From Meiothermus cerbereus DSM 11376 (GTDB taxonomy: Bacteria; Deinococcota; Deinococci; Deinococcales; Thermaceae), in the NCBI RefSeq assembly GCF_000620065.1, contig NZ_JHVI01000008.1:1-64000 (forward strand): a DNA stretch of 64,000 nucleotides. The letters are read 5' to 3'. The number at the start of each line of letters is the position of its first letter. Positions within the stretch are counted from its first letter, which is position 1. The position numbers and the translations under genes are program-made. The notes under the pieces were generated by a model, which was not told where the DNA came from, ran no database searches, and saw only the letters and a list, made by a program, of their open reading frames with translations. Positions 24,994 through 34,123 of this stretch are shown here, piece after piece.

Positions 24994-26004
24994 ATGAACC
25001 TCGAGGACTTTGACTACCACCTACCACCCGAACTCATTGCCCAGAGCGGCGCCGAACCCCGGGATGCGTCGCGCCTGATGGTGGTTGACCGCAAGAGGGG
25101 TGAAATCGAGCACCGCATCTTCCGTGACCTGCCCCAGTACCTTCGGGCGGGCGACGTGCTGGTGCTCAACGAGAGCAAGGTCATTCCGGCCCGCACCTTT
25201 GCCACCAACCCCCACGGGACGGGGCTCGAGGTTCTGCTGGTGCGGGAAGTCCCCACGAGCCAAGGGCTATGGGAGGCCCTGCTCAAGCCCGCCAAACGGG
25301 CCAGGGTGGGCTCCCGGCTGACCTTTGCCGATGGGCTCACCGCCACCGTAGAGGCGATTGAAGAAGACGGAACCCGCTTGCTGCGTTTTTCCGGCAATGT
25401 GTGGGAACACCTGGAAAACATCGGAAAAACTCCTCTTCCGCCCTATATTCATGCCTCGGTAGACCCCGCCCGCTACCAGACCGTGTACGCCAAAACCCCC
25501 GGCTCGGTGGCAGCGCCCACCGCAGGGCTACACTTCACCCCCGAACTGATGAACAAGATCGGAGGGCTGGGGGTGGAGATTCACTACGTCACCCTGCACG
25601 TAGGCCCCGGCACCTTCAAGCCCGTACAGGGCGACCCCAACCAGCATGTGATGCACCTGGAACCATACGAAGTTTCGCCCGAAACCGCTACAGCCATAAA
25701 CCGCGCCAAGGCCGAGGGGCGGCGCGTGATTGCGGTGGGAACTACCGTGGTGCGGACGCTCGAGACCGCCTGGGATGGAACCCAGCTTCAAGCAGGCCAG
25801 GGCGAAACCCAGCTTTTTATTCGTCCAGGCTTCCAGTACCACGTGGTAGATGCCCTCATCACCAACTTTCACCTGCCCAAATCCACCCTGCTGATGCTGG
25901 TCTCGGCCTTTATGGGGCATGGGCTGATGCAGCGGGCCTACCAGACCGCCGTGGCGGAGCGGTACCGCTTCTATAGCCTGGGCGATGCCATGCTGATTTT
26001 GTAA
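24994..26004 (+). CDS. queA: S-adenosylmethionine:tRNA ribosyltransferase-isomerase
   Basis: The 336-residue protein starts MNLEDFDYHLPPELIAQ and has the QueA motifs DASRLMVVDR, VLNESKVIPAR, AAPTAGLHFT and TNFHLPKSTLLMLVSAFMG. It moves the ribosyl group of SAM to 7-aminomethyl-7-deazaguanine in tRNA, forming epoxyqueuosine. The length is normal. Other queuosine genes are not in the window. Confidence 0.96.
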   Translation: MNLEDFDYHLPPELIAQSGAEPRDASRLMVVDRKRGEIEHRIFRDLPQYLRAGDVLVLNESKVIPARTFATNPHGTGLEVLLVREVPTSQGLWEALLKPAKRARVGSRLTFADGLTATVEAIEEDGTRLLRFSGNVWEHLENIGKTPLPPYIHASVDPARYQTVYAKTPGSVAAPTAGLHFTPELMNKIGGLGVEIHYVTLHVGPGTFKPVQGDPNQHVMHLEPYEVSPETATAINRAKAEGRRVIAVGTTVVRTLETAWDGTQLQAGQGETQLFIRPGFQYHVVDALITNFHLPKSTLLMLVSAFMGHGLMQRAYQTAVAERYRFYSLGDAMLIL

Positions 26005-26009
26005 CCAAG

Positions 26010-26558
26010 TTAGGCTTCCACGGGCTCGAGCGGCCTCTCCCGCACGACAATCTGCGCGGGATTGCCAATGGCGGTTGCGCCGGGGGGTACGGGCTTGGTC
26101 ACCACCGCCCCTGCGCCCACCTTGGCATCGTCTCCTACCACAATCGGTCCCAGCACCACCGCATGCGCCCCCAGCAACACCCGGTTGCCAATGGTGGGGT
26201 GGCGCTTCTCGCGGGTGAAGCCCGTACCCCCCAGGGTCACGCCGTGGTACATCAGCACATCGTCGCCTATCTCGGCGGTTTCGCCAATCACGATGCCCAT
26301 CCCGTGGTCTATGACCACCCGGCGGCCAATGCGGGCCCCAGGGTGTATCTCTACCCCCGTCAGCATACGTGTGAAGTGGGCGAGAATGCGCGCCAGTAGC
26401 TTGAAATTGGCCTGCCAGAGCCAGTGGTTGAGCCGGTGCATCCACAAAGCATGCATCCCAGGGCTGAAAAGAACAGCCTCGAGGGCTCCCCTGGCCGCCG
26501 GATCTCGATCCAACACAGCCTTCACATCCTCTTTAAACCGTTCCACTATGGATACCAT
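26010..26558 (-). CDS. cysE: Serine O-acetyltransferase
   Basis: The 182-residue protein is the short CysE type: an N-terminal helical part (MVSIVERFKEDVKAVLDRDP, then MHALWMHRLNHWLW) followed by a left-handed beta-helix of hexapeptide repeats with GIEIHPGARIG-like turns, IDHGMGIVIGETAEIG and MYHGVTLGG. It makes O-acetylserine for cysteine synthesis. It converges with queA, 5 bases apart. No cysK lies near. Confidence 0.93.
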   Translation of the reverse strand: MVSIVERFKEDVKAVLDRDPAARGALEAVLFSPGMHALWMHRLNHWLWQANFKLLARILAHFTRMLTGVEIHPGARIGRRVVIDHGMGIVIGETAEIGDDVLMYHGVTLGGTGFTREKRHPTIGNRVLLGAHAVVLGPIVVGDDAKVGAGAVVTKPVPPGATAIGNPAQIVVRERPLEPVEA

Positions 26559-26677
26559 TCTGGGACACTCGAGGCAAAGCCAACCCTTTGCGCCTCCTGG
26601 TTAAGATTAGCCAGTTTTCCTTCGGTTGAGCTGTGAGCTTACATCCTATTGGGTCTTGAAGTATGCGGTAAACCCTG

Positions 26678-27229
26678 CTAGGGTTTAGCCCGGTTCTGTT
26701 CTCGAATGGTGGCTATCTGATCGGTCTGGAAACCAGTTTGAGCCAGCATAGACAGAATCAGATCGCTTTTAGCCTCGATATAGGCCTCGATGTCGTGGGC
26801 GTGTTCCTGGGCTAGACGCTTCTTTAGGGCTCCATAAACCTGCATCGCCTCTGGATGAGACCGCAGATAGTCCCGCAAGGCGAGGTGGTTGCGCAGGCTT
26901 ACGCTGTCCTGCAGGCAAACATACAGGTGATGCGCCGGCAAGTGGGCCGGTTGTTGGAAGGCTTCCCGACCCTCGATACCCAGGTTGCCCCGGTGCACAT
27001 AGCCCAGAGTTCCCAGTCGCTCGATGGCTAGGGGAATCTGTGCAGGAGAGGCAACGATCACGTCCATATCTATGATGGGCTTGGCGGCCAACCCCGGAAC
27101 CGAGGTACTGCCCACGTGCTCAATTCCCAGGGCAAAATCCTGTACAACTGGCCAAATCAGAGCCCGAAGCCGTTCAAAGACTTTGGGCCAGGAAGGGTCA
27201 TAGTCCACCACCACTATGGGTTGGGGCAT
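26678..27229 (-). CDS. GrpB family protein (nucleotidyltransferase fold)
   Basis: The 183-residue protein has the UPF0157/GrpB pattern: VVDYDPSWPKVFERLRA, IEHVGSTSVPGLAAKPIIDM with the GST..D.D signature, then a HLYVCLQDSVSLRNHLALRD block. The fold belongs to the nucleotidyltransferase superfamily; the reaction is unknown. It starts 2 bases after yebC and is in the same operon. Confidence 0.88.
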   Translation of the reverse strand: MPQPIVVVDYDPSWPKVFERLRALIWPVVQDFALGIEHVGSTSVPGLAAKPIIDMDVIVASPAQIPLAIERLGTLGYVHRGNLGIEGREAFQQPAHLPAHHLYVCLQDSVSLRNHLALRDYLRSHPEAMQVYGALKKRLAQEHAHDIEAYIEAKSDLILSMLAQTGFQTDQIATIREQNRAKP

Positions 27230-27231
27230 GT

Positions 27232-27969
27232 TTAAGCTCCAATACTAACGTTGTCGAGGTTCAGGTTAGTGTATACGTTTTGCACGTCCTCGAGCTCTTC
27301 TAATGCTTCTACCATCCGGAGCACTTTTTCGGCTTCCTCCTGGCTCAGGCGCATGGTGTTTTGTGGCACCAGGGTGATTTCGGTATCCTCGGGCTTAAAG
27401 CCTTTGGCCTTGAGGGTGTTGGCTACGGCGTAGACTTCGTGGGGGTCGGTGTAGATTTCCAGGCCTTCTTCGCTCTCCTGGAAGTCCAGCGCCCCGGCCT
27501 CGATGGCGGCTTCTTGGGCGGCCTCGCTGTTGGGTGTAATCCAGATGTAACCCCGCCGGTCAAACTGCCACGAGACCGAGCCAGTGGCCCCCAGACTCCC
27601 CCCATGCTTGTTGAATACGTGGCGTACCTCAGAGGCCGTGCGGTTGCGGTTGTCGGAAAGGGCTTGCACGATGATGGCTACCCCACCCGGCGCATAACCT
27701 TCGTAGACCACCTCTTCGTAGTGGCTGCCTTCGTCATCGCCGCCGGCCAGGCGTTTCAAGAGGCGCTCGATGTTGTCGTTGGGAACGTCTGCATCCCTGG
27801 CAGCTTCGATCAGGTTGCGCAGGTTGACGTTTGCGGCTGGGTCTGCACTACCGCCAGCCCTGGCCGCGGCTGCAATCAGACGCAGGTACTTGCTGACAAT
27901 CTTTCCCTTTTTGAGGTCGTTAGCGGCTTTTTTGCGCTTAATTTGAGCCCATTTGCTATGGCCAGCCAT
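27232..27969 (-). CDS. yebC: YebC/PmpR family protein (TACO1-like)
   Basis: The 245-residue protein starts MAGHSKWAQIKRKKAANDLK and continues with RDADVPNDNIERLLKR and YEGYAPGGVAIIVQALSDN, all hallmarks of the family. It has been described as a transcription regulator and, more recently, as a helper for translation of difficult sequences such as polyproline. TATACT lies 15 bases before the ATG. Confidence 0.95.
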   Translation of the reverse strand: MAGHSKWAQIKRKKAANDLKKGKIVSKYLRLIAAAARAGGSADPAANVNLRNLIEAARDADVPNDNIERLLKRLAGGDDEGSHYEEVVYEGYAPGGVAIIVQALSDNRNRTASEVRHVFNKHGGSLGATGSVSWQFDRRGYIWITPNSEAAQEAAIEAGALDFQESEEGLEIYTDPHEVYAVANTLKAKGFKPEDTEITLVPQNTMRLSQEEAEKVLRMVEALEELEDVQNVYTNLNLDNVSIGA

Positions 27970-28121
27970 AAGTCACCGTTTTTTAGTATACGCGAGCAAC
28001 GATAACCCAGAAAAGCGCTCGATGGTCTGGCCGGAGCGGGATTTTGCTTTTCTGAACGAGGCGGTGCTGTGCCCAAAGGTGGCCAAACGTAAGTAGGGCT
28101 CCCAGGAGATAAAGGTTGGAC

Positions 28122-28150
28122 TTAGACCAATTTTGGCGGTGGTCTATAAT
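28122..28150 (+). promoter_or_regulatory. Promoter of fabF, leaderless
   Basis: TTAGAC (28122-28127), a 17-base spacer and a perfect TATAAT (28145-28150). The predicted start site falls on the ATG at 28158. Confidence 0.7.
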
Positions 28151-28157
28151 GGCCTGT

Positions 28158-29387
28158 ATGCGTCGCGTCGTTGTTACTGGAATCGGCCCGATTGCTCCCA
28201 ATGGCATCGGGGCTGAAGCCTTCCATAAAGCCCAGCTCGAGGGTAAATCTGGCATCCGTAGGATTACCCAGTTTGATGCCTCGAGCTACCCGGTTCAGAT
28301 TGCGGGGGAGGTGGACATCAACCCTGAAGCCTACATTGACCGGCGTGAGCTGCGCCGTCTGGATCGCTTCACCCAGCTAGCCCTGATCGCCGGACATCTG
28401 GCCTTACAGGATGCGGGCCTCGAGCCCGAAAAAGAAGACCCCACCCGCATCGGTACCCTTATCGGAACGGGCATCGGGGGCATGATTACCTGGCAGGAGC
28501 AGAGCAGGGTGCTGTTTGAAAAAGGCGGTACCCGCCTTTCGCCTTTCTTTATTCCCATGATGATTGCCAACATGGCCTCGGCCCATCTGGCCATGAAATA
28601 TGGCTTCATGGGGCCTTCGTCTACCGTGGTGACGGCCTGTGCCACTGGCTCAGACGCCATCGGTAATGCGTTTCGGGTTGTACAGCTAGGCGAGGCCGAT
28701 GTAATGCTCACCGGCGGCACCGAGGCGGTGGTTACCGAGATGGCCATTGGCAGCTTTGGGGTGATGCGGGCCCTTTCGACCCGTAACCATGAGCCTGAAA
28801 AAGCCAGCCGCCCCTTTACCAAAAGCCGCGACGGCTTTGTGCTCTCGGAAGGGGCTGCGGTCTTGGTGTTGGAAGAGTACGAGCGAGCCAGGGCCCGCGG
28901 GGCCAGAATATACGCCGAGCTGGTCGGTTTTGGCCGCAGCGCCGATGCCCACCACATCACCGAGCCTCATCCGGAAGGTAAGGGGGCTGCTCTCGCTATG
29001 AAAGCCGCCCTCAAGGACGCAAAAATCAGCCCTGAGCAGGTGGGTTACATCAACGCCCACGGCACCTCGACGCCAGTTGGGGATAAAGCCGAGACCCTGG
29101 CCATCAAAAATGTTTTTGGCGAGCACGCCTACAAGCTTGCGGTCTCGTCCACCAAGAGCATGATTGGACACCTGCTGGGCGCGGCGGGGGCCATTGAGGC
29201 CATTGCAAGCGTTCAGGCCCTGGCGAGCGGAATTCTGCCCCCCACCATTAACCTCGACGACCCTGACCCCGAACTCGACCTCGACTATGTGCCCAACACC
29301 CCTCGAGAAAAGCAGGTGGACTACGCCCTTTCGAACTCCTTTGCTTTTGGGGGCATGAACGCGACCCTGTTGTTTAAGCGGGTGTAG
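28158..29387 (+). CDS. fabF: 3-oxoacyl-ACP synthase II
   Basis: The 409-residue enzyme has active-site Cys in VTACATGSDAIG and the His residues of INAHGTSTP and SMIGHLLGAAG. It elongates acyl-ACP and controls chain length. I chose the ATG at 28158 (MRRVVVTGIGPIAPNG), because a perfect TATAAT ends 7 bases upstream; in-frame ATGs at 28116 and 28149 lie upstream of or inside the promoter. It is separate from the fabH-acpP operon, 8 kb away. Confidence 0.96.
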   Translation: MRRVVVTGIGPIAPNGIGAEAFHKAQLEGKSGIRRITQFDASSYPVQIAGEVDINPEAYIDRRELRRLDRFTQLALIAGHLALQDAGLEPEKEDPTRIGTLIGTGIGGMITWQEQSRVLFEKGGTRLSPFFIPMMIANMASAHLAMKYGFMGPSSTVVTACATGSDAIGNAFRVVQLGEADVMLTGGTEAVVTEMAIGSFGVMRALSTRNHEPEKASRPFTKSRDGFVLSEGAAVLVLEEYERARARGARIYAELVGFGRSADAHHITEPHPEGKGAALAMKAALKDAKISPEQVGYINAHGTSTPVGDKAETLAIKNVFGEHAYKLAVSSTKSMIGHLLGAAGAIEAIASVQALASGILPPTINLDDPDPELDLDYVPNTPREKQVDYALSNSFAFGGMNATLLFKRV

Positions 29388-29572
29388 CACCCCCGCCTTG
29401 CAACCTCGAGCGCCTTGTCGTGCCTGGGCCTTCCCAGGTGGCGAAAGCCCTCTTTGGTGAGGTACGCGTTTTGCTGGATGTGGGCAAACGTAGGCGGCTG
29501 GGTGACCCCTTGGCTGTGACTGTTCAGCCAAACTCGGAGACCATCCTACCATTTGCTTATCATTTTCTTGCT

Positions 29573-29578
29573 TATATT
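29573..29578 (+). promoter_or_regulatory. -10 box TATATT of the first S41-like gene (leaderless)
   Basis: TATATT ends 5 bases before the ATG at 29584. The sequence before it holds TTGCTTAT twice (29553 and 29569), which shares 12 bases (TTTGCTTATCAT) with the palindrome upstream of fabD. Confidence 0.5.
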
Positions 29579-29583
29579 GAAGT

Positions 29584-30831
29584 ATGACCCTGCGTCAAGC
29601 GTTGTTGAGCGGTTTGGCGGTGCTCGGAATGGCCGGTTCGGCGCTGGCCTCTCCTGCCCAGGATTTATTCGACCAGGCCACCTTTCTGATAGGTTTCTAT
29701 TACAACGGCCCGGCTAAAGTCCCCCACTTTAGGGAGCTCCGGCGGCAGTATCAGCCAGAACTCCAGCGGCTTTGCGCTACCGAAGGGGATCGCTGCGGCT
29801 TCGATAAGGCCAGACGGGTTATCGAACGCATTGTGCAGGACATTGCCGACCCTTTTACAATGCTGCTTACCAGAGACCAGCTCATTGACGACCAGCGCTA
29901 TGGGGCGGGCCTGGGGCCGGCTGCCCCCTGGGTGGGGGTCTGGGTGCGGGAGACCCCCAGGGGGCTGGTGGTGAGCGAGGCCTTTCCTGGCGAGCCTGCT
30001 TATGAGGCAGGGCTGCGCCGGGGCGACCTGATTACCCAGGTTGCAGGCCAGCCCGCAACCCTGGCCCGCCTGAGTGCGGCTGAGGCAGCCCGCAATGCCT
30101 TTAGCCTGAGCTACACCCGCCAGGGGACGGCCCGCACGGTCACCCTTACCCCTCGGGTCGCCGGGGCCACCATGCAGCCCCGGCTCGAGATCAACAACAA
30201 CACGGCCTATCTGCGCGTCTATCACCTGTACAGCTCCGAAAACTACTCCACGGCCCAGCGCATTCACGATGCCGCACGCCAGGCGGAGCAAGCCGGTGCT
30301 CGAGGGATGATAGTCGATCTCCGTGACGCCCTTACCGGCTACGATTCGGAAGCCCTGCTGAGTGCGGCGGCCTTTATCGGCAGGGGTGGGTTTATCTACG
30401 ACCGCCGCTTTGAAGGTCAGGACGAGACCCACACGGTGGAAAACGGTAAGCTCTATGTGCAGCCCGAAGGCGAGGAGAAGGAAGAACAAAGCGCCCTCGA
30501 GCGGCCCTACCTGGCCCGTATACCACTGGTGGTGCTGGTCAACCGAAACACCTTCAACTCCGCGGAGATGCTGGCCTATTTCCTGCAGGCCGCGGGCCGG
30601 GCCAGGGTGGTGGGCGAGCCTACGGCCGGCGCCCTGGGGATGTCCGGGAGCGCTGAAGGCCCCCTCATCAACGGCGAGTTTATTGCGGTTTCCTCACTCA
30701 GAATGCGCAACCTGGACGGCTCGCCCTTCCCCCTAAAAGTCAGCCCCGACGTGGTGATGGAAGACGACCTCGAGGCCCTCGTTACAGGGCGCGACCGGAT
30801 ACTGGAGCGTGCCCTGGAAATGCTGCGGTAG
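29584..30831 (+). CDS. S41-family (CtpA/tail-specific protease-like) protein, paralog 1
   Basis: The 415-residue protein has a signal peptide (MTLRQALLSGLAVLGMAGSALA), a helical N-terminal part, a PDZ-like domain (GLVVSEAFPGEPAYEAGLRR), then an S41 core. The nucleophile Ser is present in NTFNSAEMLAYFL, but the general-base Lys expected about 25 residues later is replaced (VGEPTAGALG), and the DLRGNxGG strand is changed to DLRDALTGYD. It may be inactive or use other residues. It is followed 9 bases later by a paralog with the same SPAQDLFDQA start of the mature protein. Confidence 0.8.
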   Translation: MTLRQALLSGLAVLGMAGSALASPAQDLFDQATFLIGFYYNGPAKVPHFRELRRQYQPELQRLCATEGDRCGFDKARRVIERIVQDIADPFTMLLTRDQLIDDQRYGAGLGPAAPWVGVWVRETPRGLVVSEAFPGEPAYEAGLRRGDLITQVAGQPATLARLSAAEAARNAFSLSYTRQGTARTVTLTPRVAGATMQPRLEINNNTAYLRVYHLYSSENYSTAQRIHDAARQAEQAGARGMIVDLRDALTGYDSEALLSAAAFIGRGGFIYDRRFEGQDETHTVENGKLYVQPEGEEKEEQSALERPYLARIPLVVLVNRNTFNSAEMLAYFLQAAGRARVVGEPTAGALGMSGSAEGPLINGEFIAVSSLRMRNLDGSPFPLKVSPDVVMEDDLEALVTGRDRILERALEMLR

Positions 30832-30840
30832 GTGGATACT

Positions 30841-32121
30841 ATGCGCAAACTGTTTGCAACCCTGGCCCTGCTGCTCGGCTCGCTTTCGCTGGCCTCTCCT
30901 GCCCAGGATTTATTCGACCAGGCCAGCTTCTATGTGGAATTCTATTACTACGGCCCCGCTGCCCTGAACCTCAAGGAGCTTACGGCCCGCTACCAAAGTG
31001 CGCTGGATCGCGCCTGTGCACCCCAAAAAGACACCTGCTCCTATAGCCAGGCGGTGCCCATCATCCAGCAGATGGTGGAGGAGTTGAACGACAACCACAC
31101 CTATTACCTGAGCCCCGAAGCCCTGCGCAGCACCCGTGAGAGTCGCCAGGGCAACGCACCTTCCCGCACGCTGCGTATCGGCGTAACCCACCTGCCCATA
31201 CCCGGCTCCCGTGACCGCCTGATTGTGGATGTGGTAGAGGGAGGGCCTGCCGACGAGGCTGGTTTGGCCTATGGTGACCGCATCATTGCCATCAACGGTC
31301 GGCCCCTAAGCGAGTTACCCGACGACAACCAGGTCGTGCAGTTTTTGACGCAATCGGTGCAGTCAGGGCGTCCGGTGGTTCTCAGTATTTTGCGGGGCCC
31401 TGAACGCCAGCGCCTCGAGATCACCCTTACGGGCCGCGAGATCAACCTGGCCCGCTTCCCCTCGCTCAAAATTAGGCCGGACGGGGTGGCGGTGCTCAAA
31501 ATCCCCGACTTCGACGCTCAGGGTCAGGTGGGGCGGCGGGTGCACGAGCTTGTGCGCGAAGCCCAGCAGAAAAACGCACGGGCCATGATACTGGAATTGC
31601 GGGGTAATAGCGGCGGATTGCTCACCGAGATGATCGTTTCGGCGGCTGCTTTCCTGGATGAAGCTTATGTGGCCCTGGTGGATCGCTACCAGACCGAGCG
31701 CAACGAGTTCCGCGTCCGCGATGGACGGCTTACTGTTACCCGCAATGGTCAAGCTGAGAGCGCCAACCTGCCTTTTCTGACCCGCTGGCGTGGCCCACTG
31801 GTGGTGTTGGTAGACGGAAATACCGCCTCGGGCGGGGAGTACCTGGCCTCGGCCCTCCAGAAGGCCAGGGTGGCACCTCTGGTAGGCGTGCCCACCCTGG
31901 GCATCGGCAATACCACCACCCGCCCCTTCAACCTGATTAACGGAGGGGCCCTGAGCATCTCCTACAACCGGGCCTTTTTTGCTGATGGAACACCTTTCCC
32001 AGCTCGAGCCACCCCGGATTTTGTGGTGGAGAGTTCCCTCGAGCAGCTCGCCAACACCGGGCGCGACCTCCCTTTCGAGAAGGCCCTGGAGGCGCTGGGC
32101 ATTAGGTCTACAGGCCGCTAG
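30841..32121 (+). CDS. S41-family protein, paralog 2
   Basis: The 426-residue protein has signal peptide MRKLFATLALLLGSLSLA and the same layout as its neighbour: SPAQDLFDQASFYVEFYYYG, a PDZ domain (VVEGGPADEAGLAYGDRIIA), then the S41 core with ELRGNSGGLLTEM and Ser in NTASGGEYLASAL. The catalytic Lys place reads GVPTLGIGNTT, again without Lys. Two Cys pairs near the N terminus (CAPQKDTC) match the first paralog (CATEGDRC). The ATG at 30841 gives a proper signal peptide; an ATG at 30832 is also open. Confidence 0.8.
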   Translation: MRKLFATLALLLGSLSLASPAQDLFDQASFYVEFYYYGPAALNLKELTARYQSALDRACAPQKDTCSYSQAVPIIQQMVEELNDNHTYYLSPEALRSTRESRQGNAPSRTLRIGVTHLPIPGSRDRLIVDVVEGGPADEAGLAYGDRIIAINGRPLSELPDDNQVVQFLTQSVQSGRPVVLSILRGPERQRLEITLTGREINLARFPSLKIRPDGVAVLKIPDFDAQGQVGRRVHELVREAQQKNARAMILELRGNSGGLLTEMIVSAAAFLDEAYVALVDRYQTERNEFRVRDGRLTVTRNGQAESANLPFLTRWRGPLVVLVDGNTASGGEYLASALQKARVAPLVGVPTLGIGNTTTRPFNLINGGALSISYNRAFFADGTPFPARATPDFVVESSLEQLANTGRDLPFEKALEALGIRSTGR

Positions 32122-32207
32122 CAGGAGGTTCTGGGTGGGGTTCAGCCCAGTGTGGGTTGAAAATTACATCCCAGCTGGGCGCTTTTGCTTACAATCTGAG
32201 TGAAGCT

Positions 32208-32681
32208 ATGAAAGTTTCTACGCGCCTCGACTTCCTGCCTGTTACAAGTGATTCAGCTACAGTCGTGCACAGTTTGTATCTGAATTGCCCCACCTATATC
32301 TCGCTTATCGGGGGCGACATGCCCTCCCTGAACGACATTCAACGTGAGCTCGATACCCTTCGCCATGACACCCGGCGTCAGGCGGTTTTGCTTTTGCACC
32401 AAGACCGGGCCGTGGGTTTTCTGGACTACAAAGTGGCCTACCCCGACCTGCACTCGGCAACCATCAGCCTGTTGCTCATCGAAGAGAAACTTCAGGGCCA
32501 GGGCCTGGGCAAAGCTGCAGTGGAGCAGCTCGAGGCCCTGCTGCGAAGCCGTATGGATCGGTTATACGCAGTGGTGTATGGCAACAACCAGCAGGCCAAA
32601 CGCTTCTGGGAGCGGCTGGGCTTTGAGCACCTGCGCGATAGTGGCCCTACCTTAAGCTGGTACTTGAAAGCCCTGAAGTAA
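32208..32681 (+). CDS. GNAT-family N-acetyltransferase
   Basis: The 157-residue protein has the GNAT acetyl-CoA site: SLLLIEEKLQGQGLGKAAVE (motif A, Q-x-x-G-x-G/A) and NNQQAKRFWERLGFEHLR (motif B). The start at 32208 follows TACAAT (32190-32195) after 12 bases; a longer in-frame opening from 32157 overlaps this promoter. The substrate is unknown. Confidence 0.85.
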   Translation: MKVSTRLDFLPVTSDSATVVHSLYLNCPTYISLIGGDMPSLNDIQRELDTLRHDTRRQAVLLLHQDRAVGFLDYKVAYPDLHSATISLLLIEEKLQGQGLGKAAVEQLEALLRSRMDRLYAVVYGNNQQAKRFWERLGFEHLRDSGPTLSWYLKALK

Positions 32682-32773
32682 TTTTGGGGGCAAAATCTGG
32701 GTATTGCGGGCAAGCTGGCCCTGGAGACGGGGCTTAGCAAAAACCGCTGGACAGGGCATTCCTGGGAACCGCT

Positions 32774-33349
32774 CTAGGCGGGCTCGAGCTCGACCACCCG
32801 GTCTACCAACGGAAGCCAGCTTTTGTCGTGGGTAGCGACTACCACCCCTCCGAACGACCGGGCGTAGCTCACCAGGTTTTCTAGCAAGCCCCGTCCTTCT
32901 GCATCCAGGGCTGCTTCGGGCTCGTCCAGCAGCCAGATATCTGGGTTTTGCAGGCGCAGCCTTGCCATGGCCAGTCGCTTTTTCATGCCGCTGCTGTAAC
33001 TCAACACGGGCTTATCGAAGGGAAGCCCAACCTGGGCCAAGGCTGCCTGAATCTCGCTGCGGCTGTCGGCTCGCCCATCGAGTCGCAAGGCGTAATGCAG
33101 GTTTTCGGCTCCGGTAAAGTGCCGATGAAAAGCCGGTGGATTGGCCAGAAACCCCACCCTGCCGCCAAGCCGAACCGAGCCCTGGGTGGGGCGCACCAGC
33201 CCGGCCAGCACCCGCAGCAAAGTGGTTTTACCCACACCGTTGGGCCCTACCAGGGCTAGGGCTTCGTGTTTAGCCAGTTGGAAATCCAGGTTGCGTAGCA
33301 CCCAGTCCCGCCCGTAGCGCTTGGAAACCGATACCGCCTCGATCAGCAT
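32774..33349 (-). CDS. ABC transporter ATPase, CcmA-like
   Basis: The 191-residue ATPase is as short as the heme-exporter subunit CcmA. It has Walker A GPNGVGKTT, the signature YSSGMKKRLAMARL, Walker B IWLLDEPEAALDAEG and the switch His in VVATHDK. TATTAT ends 7 bases before the ATG at 33349, which decides against the ATG at 33358. It follows ccdA by 21 bases. Because CcdA belongs to cytochrome c maturation, CcmA is a fair guess, but no ccmB or ccmC is next to it. Confidence 0.8.
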   Translation of the reverse strand: MLIEAVSVSKRYGRDWVLRNLDFQLAKHEALALVGPNGVGKTTLLRVLAGLVRPTQGSVRLGGRVGFLANPPAFHRHFTGAENLHYALRLDGRADSRSEIQAALAQVGLPFDKPVLSYSSGMKKRLAMARLRLQNPDIWLLDEPEAALDAEGRGLLENLVSYARSFGGVVVATHDKSWLPLVDRVVELEPA

Positions 33350-33356
33350 AGAACTC

Positions 33357-33362
33357 ATAATA
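33357..33362 (-). promoter_or_regulatory. -10 box TATTAT of the CcmA-like gene (leaderless)
   Basis: On the minus strand TATTAT ends 7 bases before the ATG at 33349. Confidence 0.5.
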
Positions 33363-33370
33363 CGCGCAAA

Positions 33371-34051
33371 TTACTGGCCCAGCAGGCTCTTCTCCAGGTT
33401 CAGCAGCCACTCGGGGGTAATTTTTAGGAAGAAGCTGTTGAGCTGCGTGAAAGAGCCGGTAAGCATCAGTATCCCCACTGCAACCAGAACCACCCCAGCC
33501 GCCACTTCGGCCCCATGAGAAAAGCGGGCTGCCCTGCGCAGCGCGGGGCGGATGCGGTCGGCAAAAAGGGCCACCAGCAAAAACGGGACGGCCAGCCCCA
33601 GGATATAAGCCAGGAGAAAGCCGACCCCGCCACCTGTGGCCGTGAGGGTTAGAATACCCCCTAGAATCGGGCCAATACAGGGTGTCCAGCCCAGTCCCAG
33701 AACCATGCCTAGCATAAAGGCCCCCCAGGGGCGGCTGGTATCTCCCTGGTAGCGCAAATTAACCCCCCACCTGGGCTTCAGGCCCAACATGTACAACCCA
33801 AACAGCGCCAAAACTACCCCGCCCACCTGCCCCAGCAACTGCCGATGCTCGGACAGCAGCCCTCCCAGGATGGTGAAGGGCAGCCCCAACAACAAGAACA
33901 CCAGCGAGAACCCACCCACAAAGAAGAAGGCGTTGAAAAGGGGCCGCCCCCGCTCTCCGCTCAAATAAAGCAAATAGGTGGGCACCAGCGGTAATACGCA
34001 GGGGGACAAAAAAGATAGAATGCCGGCCAGAAAAGCGGCGATCAGGCTCAT
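33371..34051 (-). CDS. ccdA: CcdA-type thiol/disulfide membrane transporter
   Basis: The 226-residue protein has six membrane helices and the family motifs SFLSPCVLPLVPTYLLYL with the first redox Cys and GLGWTPCIGPILGGIL with the second. It moves reducing power from thioredoxin across the membrane, among other uses for apocytochrome c reduction, which fits the caa3 oxidase genes further on. TATCCT ends 7 bases before the ATG. Confidence 0.93.
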   Translation of the reverse strand: MSLIAAFLAGILSFLSPCVLPLVPTYLLYLSGERGRPLFNAFFFVGGFSLVFLLLGLPFTILGGLLSEHRQLLGQVGGVVLALFGLYMLGLKPRWGVNLRYQGDTSRPWGAFMLGMVLGLGWTPCIGPILGGILTLTATGGGVGFLLAYILGLAVPFLLVALFADRIRPALRRAARFSHGAEVAAGVVLVAVGILMLTGSFTQLNSFFLKITPEWLLNLEKSLLGQ

Positions 34052-34058
34052 GTAAGTC

Positions 34059-34064
34059 AGGATA
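34059..34064 (-). promoter_or_regulatory. -10 box TATCCT of ccdA (leaderless)
   Basis: On the minus strand TATCCT ends 7 bases before the ATG at 34051. It is divergent from the histidine kinase promoter at 34111. Confidence 0.5.
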
Positions 34065-34110
34065 GACCAGAAGGATTAGGACATTCGTAATTCTTTCAAG
34101 GGTTGCTGGG

Positions 34111-34116
34111 TAAGAT
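34111..34116 (+). promoter_or_regulatory. -10 box TAAGAT of the PAS histidine kinase (leaderless)
   Basis: TAAGAT ends 7 bases before the ATG at 34124 and rules out the upstream in-frame ATG at 34103. Confidence 0.55.
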
Positions 34117-34123
34117 TTTAAAG

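Noticed and set aside
28686-29552. Minus-strand frame of 288 codons over the fabF end and the gap after it
   Set aside because: Mostly antisense to fabF; the part in the gap is too short and has no start signal or domain.
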